Below, piece after piece: positions 36,301 to 48,300 of a DNA stretch of 64,000 nt; the first letter of the stretch is position 1; every line of letters begins with the position of its first letter. The position numbers and the translations under genes are program-made. A model generated the notes under the pieces. It did not search any database. It worked only from the letters and a program-made list of their open reading frames with translations, and was not told the DNA's origin. The stretch spans positions 2,588,001 through 2,652,000 of the forward strand of contig JAUPFP010000001.1 in NCBI GenBank assembly GCA_036925085.1. The letters are read 5' to 3'. Origin of the DNA: Brachycybe producta. Its lineage: Eukaryota > Arthropoda > Diplopoda > Playtdesmida > Andrognathidae.

Positions 36301-39300
36301 GAGATGATATTTTCTAATTTTTGTCTATGAAAAGTTTATTTTGAAATATATCAAAATGAAAATAGTCTTATGTGATTGTGCTACCCCTTCTAGTTTCTAA
36401 CACAATTTCAAGTTTCTCTTTATTTTGCTTCTGTAGGAGAGAAATTCAAAATTCAATTCAAAATAAATTACCAAATTTTAAAAAGCAGATAATATTTTTT
36501 TTTTACCTTTTATCTACAAAAAGTTTATTTTGAAAGATTATCAACATAGAAATATCCTTATGTAATTGCACCACCCTTCTAGTTTTTAACACAGTTTTAA
36601 GATTCTTTTCATTTTGCTTTTGATAGACTAGAACAGTATCTCAATCACATTTTGATATCTTTCAAAATAAGCTTTTTATGTCAGTTTGAGGAGATGATAT
36701 TTTCTAATTTTTGTCTATGAAAAGTTTATTTTGAAAGATATAAAAATGTGCTACCCTTCTAGTTTTTAAAACACATTGAAGTTTCTCTCAATTTTGCTTC
36801 TGAAAAAGACAGTATTAATCAAGAGTTCGTAAATTAGCTTTTTCATAATAAGTTGAAAATCAGCATAAATATATTTAAATATTTACTTTGTTTAAATTTA
36901 CAAGCCTAAAATATAATTTATCTTCTCATGAAGTATAAATTCTATTGTTTCGTAATGAATATTTTTACTTATTTTATGAATAGGCTCAGGAAGTTGGATC
37001 GAAAGTGAAACCAACTCCTAAAGCTGACACCGAAGTTACAATAATTTTGACTGATGTCAATGACGAGACACCTTGGTTTCGAAGTAGTTTCTACGTTGGA
37101 GAAATTACCGAAAATACTCAACTTAACGTTCCCGTCACATTCTTGGGAGATAGTCGACCTGAAGTTTACGATTACGATCAGGTCGAAATTACTAATTAAT
37201 TAGAAATTAATTGTTTCATGTATTTTTGGTTTGTCGAAATTCTAATAAATTTTTTTTTTATTGAATTTGTTTAGGGTAAAAATGGAACTTTTGTGTTATC
37301 TTTAGTTGGTGACAACGGCACGTTTGCGATTACTCCGTTTGAAGTGATCAACGAGGCCACATTTCTGATCAGAGTGAAAAATCACACTTTGTTGGATTAC
37401 GAGCAGAGGCAACACTTAGAATTTCAGGTTATTTGCTACTGCCACTCTAAGCCCCTTTGGCACACAGGCCGCTTTTTGAGCACTTTTCGACTGCAAAATG
37501 AAGTCGGATTGTCGCCAAAAATCGACCACCTTGAGTTCGACTACAAAATGTTGTCGCATGTGGCTGAGCTGTGGCTGATAATTTGTTGCTGTGAAAAAAC
37601 GCCGGACTTCTACACACTTGCGACACATCGACTATACATTTTGCAGTCGAACTCGACCATTAAAAAGTGGTTCCAAGTATGCCAAGATCCCAAGATTAAA
37701 ATATCTTTAATATGTGGCCAATATTAATGAGTGGTTAACAAGAAGAACCAGTTAACATAGTCAAATATATTTTGTATTTCAAGATAATTGCTCGAGAAAT
37801 AGTCGACGTTGAACCGAAATCGAGTAGTGCTAACGTCACTGTGTACATTCGTGATGCAAATGACAACATTCCCGAATTTGAAGCGGACAACTACATTGCA
37901 CACATTCGAGAAGATGCAGATGCCGGCACGTTTGTCGTCAAAATTACTGCCACTGACTTAGATTCTGGAGATTTTGGAAATAACGGAATCAGATACACGG
38001 AAATCAGAGGACAAATTGCCCATAAGTAATTATAAAAATTCATATTTTTCTTCTAAGCAGGTCCACATTTCATATTTTTTTGTTTTCTTCGTAAGATTGT
38101 TATTGGATCCCATTAGTGGAGAGATAACGGTGAAGTCCGGTGGTGATGAATTCGATCGAGAACAATTCTCGATGTACTTCTTGACTGTGGAAGCCAGAGA
38201 TAACGTTGGCCGTGGAAACAGAAACACGGTCCAATTACAGCTGATTATCGACGATGTCAACGACAATGTTCCACAATTTATGCAAAGCCGTTACGAAATG
38301 AAAATCGAGGAGAATATGGAAAAATTTCCATTTCCTTTCCTCATCGAGGTAACCCAAGTAGCATAACATGTTGGCCTAATGTACGAATTTATGTTGGCCA
38401 AAAAAAACGTTGGCAGTTGGAGACAATCTTTTGGCCCATTACCTGGCCAACTTAATGTTGACAAGTTCAGCTATTGTTGGGCCAACAAGAAGAGTCAATA
38501 GTGGGGAACAATGGCCAAACACATGCAATGTTGACCAGATCACTAGGTCTCGTGTGTGATTATATATGTGCTATGTTACTTATAGAATTTGATTGTTTGA
38601 TTTTTGCAAGGCTTTCGACAAAGATCTCGAAGGAACTCCAAATCAGAGAATTCACTTCAGCATAGTAGACGGTGATCCAATGGGCAACTTCACGATTAAT
38701 AAAGAAACGGGCGAAATTGTTCCTCGTAATCCTCTGGACTATGAATCAATGAATGGTACAGAAGAGCTCAGACATTTCAATTTAACAATCAGAGCTCAAG
38801 ATTCTGGAGATCCACCTTTAGCTACCAATGTCTCAGTTGTAGTATATGTCAAGGTACTGCCATTTGCTCGCGTCATGAGCTATTAGCCTTTTGCTCCAGT
38901 TAATCAATAATTAAACACTTTGAAATCCTTTCTTAAATGTTTAAAGGATGCAAATGACCACACTCCAGTGTTTTCTGAAAGATCCTACAATGCCACTGTT
39001 CGCGAGGATATACGGCCTGGTGATCCCATCATCCAAGTGCATGCTCGCGATGGCGACGGCTCGATAACAAATAGTCGAGTGGTATACCGCATCCTTTCTG
39101 GAGCTCAGGATAAGTTCATCATTGATGCAGACAGTGGAATCATCTCAGTTGCACAAGGTGCTAATCTGGATCCCGATCTTACGGATCCAAAAACATTATT
39201 CCATATTCTGGAGATTGCTGCCATTGACGGTGGTATTGGCAGCGAACAGAAACAGACCATTGTTCAAGTCAGTCTTCAATTATAAATTAAGACTTTAAAG

Positions 39301-42300
39301 GTATTAATAAATAATTACTGGGGTTCTTGCAGCTGAATATTACGGTGATGGATGTCAATAATAAGTCTCCCGAGTTTCGAGACCCTGGAATCATACTTCT
39401 AAAAGAAAATTCTCCAGTAGGAATGGTTGTTACTCGTTTACATGCCGTAGATCGTGATGACAATCCAGATTTACGTTTTGCTCTCGATCTGAGCAAATGT
39501 GAGGCCAGAAATGAAGATGGTGCAATTGTCAGATTGATGCCTAATGATTATAATAGTCAGTACAAGAGTAAAGTCATATCAATTCACAGTGTTGAGAGAC
39601 ATATATTACTTTTCAGAAGTAATTCATTACAACTACTAATTAAATCAGTGAAAAACTTAATTAATTACAATTATAATTGTGAAAATTAAACAGAAATTAA
39701 TTACAATTATAATTGTTAAAATTAAACAGAAATTAATTACAAATTACTTTTGAAAGCAGTTCATTAGAATTACTGTTAAATCAGCAAAAAACTAAATAAT
39801 TACAATTACTAATTTTTACAAAGAACTTAATTACAATTACTCATTTTCTCTCAAAACATTTCAATTGCTTTTTAATTACAAATCAGACCAAAAAAAACAT
39901 CGAATGAAAAACCGAGTATCGAGAACAAAAACATAAAAGCAAAATTAATTTCAAAAGTAATTACAAAAAGTAACGCGAAGTAATTGTATTTTTATTTTTA
40001 AAGAGATAATTAATTACAATTACAAATTACACAGTTTAAAAAGCTATGCGGTGAATTACTAATTACTCGATAAAGTAATTTAATTGTAGTAATTCATTAC
40101 TTTTGACAAATTATTTCACAACAGTAGTTTATTACTTTTTTTTTTGGCAAATTACTTCTCTCAACACTGTTTAAAATTCTCCGCGTTGAAAACATCTGAT
40201 TTGTAAAACATGTTTATTTTGATGAAGGCATGTACGAAGTGACTTCTGAAGGTGTAGTTAAAATCAAAGGACCAATTGACCGAGAATACATTGAGACAGT
40301 TAAGTTGAAAGTTACTGTGGAAGACCGTAATGCAGTTGGACTCAGGCAAACAGTCTCGGGTGAGCAAGGCACCAAGCAGCAACCATAACATTTGCAAATG
40401 TCTTCTGAGACATTACTTTTGTATTTGCAGGAACTGTGACCATTAAAATCGAAGATGTGAATGACAATGATCCAGTCTTTCAGAAATCTCTTTACAAAAA
40501 AGCAGTTCCAGAAAACTCTAAGCCTGGAACACCAATCGTAACGGTGGTGGCCGAAGACAGAGATATCAATCGAACTTTGACATATGCTCTGAGTGGAGCA
40601 GAAAATCTCCTCGATCTCATTAGTCTCGATCCTGTCACTGGTATCTCACTTAATACGGTGGCGCCGAATCCACTGTTTTTAGAAATAATTTGCAAACATT
40701 TGTTTGGTTTTTTTCAGGTGAAATTGTAGTTCGCAACAAGGTGGATCGAGAACGACATTCGTCACTGAATTTCACCGTTATGGCGACAGATAGCGGCATA
40801 CCGCCACGATTCGGATTTACGAATGTTTCTATTCAGATCTTGGATGAAAATGATAACAATCCAATCTTTACAAAAGATTCTTATCTTTTTTCAGTGACTG
40901 AAAACTCGAAAATTGGCACCGAAGTAATTACTAGTTAAATCTTAACCAGAAATTATAACTTAATTGATTTTTAATTATATTTTGGTGCAAAAATTTTTTT
41001 TTTTTAAAGATTGGCAAAATTGAAGCCACTGATGCTGACATTGGAGAATATGGAAAAATTACGTACATTCTCGATAAGAAATCAGCTGATGGAAAATTTG
41101 CCATCGATTCCGACACGGTAATGACCCGGAAACACGCGTGCCGTTACTACGAAAACGAACAATGAGACATACATAGTCATCATTGTTAAGCCACGAAAGG
41201 CTGACAATTCAAAATGAATAACAACAGTCTGAATTAAGAGCCTTTTCGTTCGAACCACTTTTGAAGTGGTCGAGTTCGACTGACAAATGTAGTCGGCTTG
41301 TCGTCGAAACGAGACCACTCGAGTCGACTTTTTAATGCAGTTTGCTCAACAACACTAGGAACACATTCCAACCACCGCAGTCGACTTTGAGTGGCCGTTT
41401 TTAGCAACCAGCCGACTACGCTTTACTGCCTAAGTGAGGTTAATTCGACCACCAAAAGTGGTTCGTACGAAAAGGATCTAAAAGCTTCGATATTGAGCAG
41501 ATTTTTTTACAAAAAAATAAAAACAAAAGATGATTTCGTAGCCAAAAATCTAAGAATAAACGTTTATTTTTTTCTTCTTCAGGGCATTTTAACAGTTGCA
41601 GACAACTTAGATCGTGAAGCACGAGACAGATATACTTTGGTCATCGAAGCATGGGATAATTACGAACTTGGTTTTGCAACCGGAGAAAGCAGAAAAGCTT
41701 TTAAACAAGTAAGAATTTCTTGGAATGCGCGCCATTAATTATTCTTTTCCTCCATATTTTTTGTTATTTTTACTATTTATAATTTATTTTAAATAGATCA
41801 GTGTAACAATTCTGGATGAGAATGATATGATTCCAGTGATGTTCGAGATGGAACAGTGTGTTTATGTCACAGAATATCACAATGTTGGAGAGACCATCGT
41901 GTTGGTAAAAGCAGAGGATGGAGACGACCCGTCCACTTCAAATGCCCACATTGACTTTGCTATTAATTCAGGAAATCAAAAGGGTAAATTTCCAAATTTC
42001 CTTAAGAATCCTTACGGTTTGACGGTTTTTTTTTGTTTTTAGTTGTTGTTTCGCAAAAGTTTGTGGTCATTTTGTAAATATCATTGTCTGAAATGTGTTT
42101 GCAAATTTACCAGTGTTGAGACAAATCACTTTTCAAAGTAATTCATTGAAATTACTAATTAATTCAGTGAAAAACTAGTCAAATCAGTGAAAAACTAGTC
42201 AAATCAGTGAAAAACCAGTCAAATCAGTGAAAAACTAGTCAAATCAGTGAAAAACTAGTCAAATCAGTGAAAAACTAGTCAAATCAGTGAAAAACTAGTC

Positions 42301-45300
42301 AAATCAGTGAAAAACTAGTCAAATCAGTGAAAAACTAGTCAAATCAGTGAAAAACTAGTCAAATCAGTGAAAAACTAGTCAAATCAGTGAAAAACTAGTC
42401 AAATCAGTGAAAAACTAGTCAAATCAGTAATAAACTAGTCAAATCAGTGAAAAACTAGTTAAATCAATGAAAAACTAGTTAAATCAGTGAAAAACTAATT
42501 AAATCAGTGAAAAATTAATTAAATCAGTGAAAAACTAGTTAAAAAGTAATTTAATTACAATAATTTCATTACTATTTGCCAAAAGCAAATATATTAATTA
42601 TTTCCACCCAAGAATTTAATCATTAATTAACAATTTTATCTTTGTCCATTCAGAATTATTTTCAATCGAACGCGTCGATTATACGACTGCACGTCTCGTT
42701 GCTGACAAGTCATTGAAGCAACAAGTTGGCAACCACTCGCTGTCCATCAAATTGACGGACAGAGGTCAACCATCACCATTGTCCAGCATTGGAGAGCTGA
42801 GCATTTGTATAACTGACTTCAACGACCACGCTCCGAGGTTCATGAAACCTCTTCAGAATCACACCATCAGAATATCAGAAGTTCGTTTTGTATAATAAAA
42901 TTTTAATTAAAAGGTGGGACTATCGAATCCGAAATTTTCCTCGAATCCGAATCCTAATTTTTTCTCGAATCCGAATCCTAATTTTTTCTCGAATCCGAAT
43001 CCTAAATTTTTCTCGAATCCGAATCCTAAATTTTTCTCGAATCCGAATCCTAAATTTTTCTCGAATCCGAATCCTAAATTTTTCTCGAATCCGAATCCTA
43101 AATTTTTCTCGAATCCGAATCCTAAATTTTTCTCGAATCCGAATCCTAAATTTTTCTCGAATCCGAATCCTAAATTTTTCTCGAATCCGAATCCTAAATT
43201 TTTCTCGAATCCGAATCCTAAATTTTTCTCGAATCCGAATCCTAAATTTTTCTCGAATCCGAATCCTAAATTTTTCTCGAATCCGAATCCTAAATTTTTC
43301 TCGAATCCGAATCCTAAATTTTTCTCGAATCCGAATCCTAAATTTTTCTCGAATCCGAATCCTAAATTTTCCTCGAATAAATGAAACAATAATAAATATT
43401 AAATTATTAATAATAAAAACCAATGTGGCACTCAGGGTCAGGCCACAAGGTGATCCATTGGTGATCCGGATAATCACCGCAATTGCAACATTCGCCGGGT
43501 TTTTTTTGTTAGTGAACGCTTCTATTGGACGTCAACGGAGTTAAAACAAATTTTACCAAAGTTTTCAACAGTTTTTTTTTAAAGATTCGAAAAAAGACGA
43601 AAGAAGCTTCGAAGATACGAGTTTTCAAATCTCGAATATTTTTCAAGATTCGCCGGATTCTAGGATTCGAATCGTCCCATCCCTAATTTTAATTATTTTG
43701 AAAAATTTCAAGTGTCAAAATGTGGGGAAAAAAAATTTATTTGGATTTTTTAAACGTTTAGAATATGGAAGTGGGTTCCGAAGTAGTGCAAGTGGAAGCA
43801 GTGGACGACGACATGGGTGCCAACGGTGAAGTTCGTTACAAGATTTTAAACGATCAAAGAGGTGATGGAAAAACATTCAACATCGATTCGATGACTGGCA
43901 TCATTACGCTCAGACAACCGTTGGATAGAGAACGGCAGAAAAAATACGAGGTATCATTACGTCGTACAGGGTTTTCGAAGATTATCTTTACAACTTTAAT
44001 TACTTATTTAAATTATTTTCTTTCTAGAAAATGCTTGGTTTTTTGCGTATTGTTTCACTCTAACCTGATCATTATTTTTTATTGCAAATTGATAAAGTTT
44101 TAAAGCTTTGTCTACATTTGAGCACCGAACACGAACGACGAAGAGTGAGCTAAACACACGAATGCTTTAGTGTTGTACGTCGATTCGAAGGAAATCCGAA
44201 CGGCCCTAATGTGTCATGCGGTTTCGCTTCGAATCGGAGCAATTCCGTGTCGGTTTTTCAACGAAAAGTCGTTCAGCTTTTGCTCGACTGCCGCATACGC
44301 TCGTACTTCGACTCGAGGCATTTGGTTAGCTATGTGCGAACCAGGTACCAGTTTGGTGAAAATCCATATTTGGAATTGATCAAAGCTTGTAGAATAACGG
44401 AGGCATCCTTAAGAAAGGGATCACAGTGCTTAGTGCTGCCTCCTCGTTCAGGGCCAGAAGTAGAAGTATGCCAGGTACGAAACAATAAGCGATGAGCAGG
44501 GCTAGGCCCCTGAAATTGCGGCGCCCAAGGCGGTTGCCACGCTTGCCTTGCCCTAAGGCCGGGCTTGGCATCGTTTGTTGAATCATTCGGATTGAACACT
44601 TCACGGTGTCCTCAATCCTTCCTCGTTCGTGCTTACAAAATTCATTACTCTGAAGAGTCCATTTGTATTTTTCATGATGTAACGTACTTTTTTGTTAAAT
44701 ATTTTAGATAAGAGTCGAGGCATACGATTTGGGTGTTCCGACACCACTGGCCAGTGACATTGATTTGCACTTTTATGTGAAGAATATTGTTGATATCGAG
44801 CCACAGTTTCGAATTTCCGAGGTATCTTTTTAATTTTTGGAAGTTTTTTTTTTAATTAGTTAACAGCAAATATTTTTTTTTTTAATCAAGATAATTTATT
44901 TTTTTAGGTTGAGATTATTTTTGCAGAGAATGTGGAGCCGCACTCTGATAAACAGTATCTTCCGGAAACCGTGGACACCGAAGAGTACGAGGCAGATGCA
45001 GATAGAGCAACAGTCTGTTACTTTATCGTCGGTACGTTTGCCGGATAATAAAGAAAGTTCCAACCTATGTTTTCCGAGTTACGAAGAAGGGCTGCGTTAC
45101 ATTTTTTTTGTAGGTGGCAACGATGCTAACTTATTCGAAGTGCATCCCGTAAGACACGAAGTTACTCTTCGATCGCCTTTAGACCGAGAAGAAACGAAGA
45201 CTCACGAATTCTTTGTGAAGGCAACAAAGGATTGCCAATCTCAGCCTCCACGTATGAAAGTTCGGAATCAACGCGACAGAACTATATTGAGGGTTGTCGT

Positions 45301-48300
45301 TAAAGTGTTGGATGTCAACGATAACAGTCCACGTTTCAAGAAGGACCTATTCACTGGAGGCATGAACACCGAGACACCATACGGAGCCACAGTTTTAACA
45401 GTTCAAGTATGAAATCAAATGGGATTGATGTAGACCCAAGTAGCACAACATGTTGGCTCAAAGTATGAATTTCTGTTGGAAAAACATTGGCAGTTGGGAA
45501 CAACCCCTTTTGGCCCAGCACATGACCCATTTAATGCTGGCTTAATGTTGCAAAAATACATATGGCCCACTTAATGTTGGCCCAAAAATCATAATATCAG
45601 GCATTGATAACAGGTTCAGCTATTGTTGGGCCAACAAAGTACAGCCAATAGTGGAAAGCATTGGCCAAACAACATTGACAAGGTCATCATGCCAACATTT
45701 TACGTGAACTCCAATAGTTGACATTATGTTGGTTCGTCATTGGCATGCTGGCTGGGTAGAAGCCCAACATGTTGGCCCAAAGTACCAATTTATGTTGGCA
45801 AAACATTGGCAATTGGGAACAACCCCAAGTGTTGGGGCTCAACACTTGGGCCCACTTAGTGTTGGCCCAAAAATCATAATGTCAGACATTGATAACCGGT
45901 TCAGCTATCGTTGAGCCAACAAGTACACACGACGTTGGCCAGATCATTAGGCCAACATTTTTACATAAACCCTCCAAAGGTTTATGTTATGTTAGTTTAC
46001 CGTTGGCATGTTGCTTTAGAGAGTCATCCATCAGGTCAACATTTGTTTGTTCCTTTTTTTTTCCTATAAAGGCTTTCGACGCTGACATTGGAGTCAACAG
46101 TCAGATCTCCTACTTCATTTTGGGAAACATCCGATCGTCATTAACAGGTGGTGTGGCCTCTTTCAAGGCACCACCGTTCGAAATGAATCGGACGACCGGC
46201 GAAGTGACACTCAATTTTTATCCTCAGAAGACAATGAAGGGCTACTTTCATTTCAGAATTAGAGCAACTGATACTGGAGGTCTCAATGACACTTCTCAAG
46301 TGATGGTGCGTTTCGATTAATTCTAATTTATTCGACCAAAAACATTTATGTGAAATTTTGTCACAATTCTTCCTTTTTAGATATATTTGGTGAGACAAGA
46401 TCAGAAAGTGACTTTCACTTTGAGGTTGGCACCGGATGAATTACAGCCAAAAATCGACCACTTCCAACGGTTTGCGAATTGTTTTTTTAACATGCCGAGA
46501 CATATCGAGAGATATTGAGTTCAAACATGCCGAGACATGTCGAGACGTGCCGAGACATGCCGAGACAAGTCGAGACGTGCCGAGACATGCCAAGACAAGT
46601 CGAGACGTGCCGAGACATGCCAAGACAAGTCGAGACGTGCCGAGACATGCCAAGACATGCCGAGACGTGCCGAGACATGCGCAATTATTACGATACTTAA
46701 AACTGGTCTTCATTTATATTATAGAACTTTAAGCAACATAACTGGAACAATTGTTAACATTGATATGTCGAAATATCACGAGAATAACGACGGATCTGTG
46801 GACAGAACAAAGTACGAGAAAATCTGCAAACGCATCCGATAGCCTTTATTTATTTACGATCTTTATTCATTCGAAAATCTAATTATAGGACTGATGTTTT
46901 GATGCATTTTGTTTTAAAAGAAGACAACTCCATTATAAATGTTAAAGATGTAGTGAAGTAAGTTGTTTATATTTTAAGTTTCAGTGTATAGGTGACATTT
47001 ATGATTGATTGATTTAATTGTTTACTGTGTATTTACAGTTTGATTGATGATAAGATCGAGGATCTGAATACACTTTTCCGTGATTTCAACGTCCTAGAAT
47101 GCAAAGTACGTCCTTAACTCCAATTCAATTCAATTCAGTAAACCTGCAAATCAGCTCCAAGAGCCAATGTGGCCAAGAAAATAATTACCAATCACAAGAC
47201 ATCATCATCAAATTGGATTCTGGAAGAGAATTCCACAGTCAAGTCTCTGTTTTGGAAGAAAAGACTAGAAATATGCATCCGTTCTAGTCCTTATTTCTTT
47301 AATAAGCTTTTCGGATGACCACGTTTAAGTGAATTTCTCGTAAATGGCGCCATCTAACAATGTAATGTTCTCTGCAGCAAGCAAATGTTCGAGAAGCGCA
47401 AGGCTTTTGCTAATACGTGACGCTGTGGCATGTTTAGAACTTGGCCTCAGCTTACGGCTTCCAATTTTACGAGAACTCCAATAGTGAAAAGCATGTTTAA
47501 ATATAAAAATATACCAAATTTTTAAACATTAAGAGACTCAAAATCAAAATCACCTCAGGGGCCCCTCAAAACAGATGTAAGCGTGCCACTGAATGGCCAA
47601 GATCAGTGATTTTCAAAGGATGTTGCGTACTTTTTGCTAGGTGTGCCACGACATTTTATATTTTACATTCAATGTGTTAATATAATTTAATATTTTAATT
47701 TTATTGAAAATAAAGCAAAATAAACAACACTTTGCTATTACACGTACGCACTGAACCATTGGTTTCTAAAAGGTTTGACCTGGCATGCTAGCGGAGCCTT
47801 GCGTTTTGCTAAATTTGTCGCTAATTATTCCCTAGAAAAATTCGCGAAAAAGGAAATTTAGGAACCACTGGCCTAGATCATGAATGTTCAATATTGAATA
47901 TTGATCTATTTTGTATATTTTTTTTTTTGAATAGCCGACTATTCCGTACTTTACGGAAAGCGGACACGAAGAGATTCTTGTGGCATCTCTAATCGGTTCG
48001 ACTGCTTGTTTGGGTTTATTTCTAATATTGTCTATCTCCATTTGCATTGTGCAAAGGAATAGGTTAGAAATTTGTTTAACTGAATTTTAGAATTCATCAA
48101 TTTTGATTCAATTTTAATCTTTATTTTTTTTTTCAGATACGAAAGGCAACTCAAAGCAGCAACAGCTGTTGCTTTCGGTAGGACTACTATGATAAATACA
48201 TAATAATAATGAATGTTTTTAATGAAATATTTCATTTTATTTAGGTTCCGAAGCGTCAACGTTAAACCGGACAAATGTTCCAAACACAAACCAACATTCG

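Noticed and set aside
37515..37533. Match of 16 bases between an intron element (GCCAAAAATCGACCAC) and the end of cadherin exon 30
   Set aside because: Exon 30 aligns as normal membrane-proximal cadherin sequence, so a short match of this size is likely chance.
42155..42540. Regular repeats that might be a CRISPR array
   Set aside because: The units are head-to-tail without spacers and lie in an animal gene intron.
42888..43544. Long open frames with SRIRILNF- or NPNPKFFS-type repeats
   Set aside because: They follow from a 24-bp (8-codon) minisatellite that is stop-free in several frames inside a transposable element within an intron.
46436..46842. Open frames with SRDVPRHAET-type repeats on both strands
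   Set aside because: Created by a 10-bp array in a cadherin intron. The real exons (46381-46469 and 46725-46811) use another frame on either side.
47099..47287. Open frame of 62 codons after cadherin exon 33
   Set aside because: It starts at the exon edge and runs into the intron. The donor at 47106 joins in phase to the transmembrane exon at 47935, and the text reappears near 49543 as a repeat.
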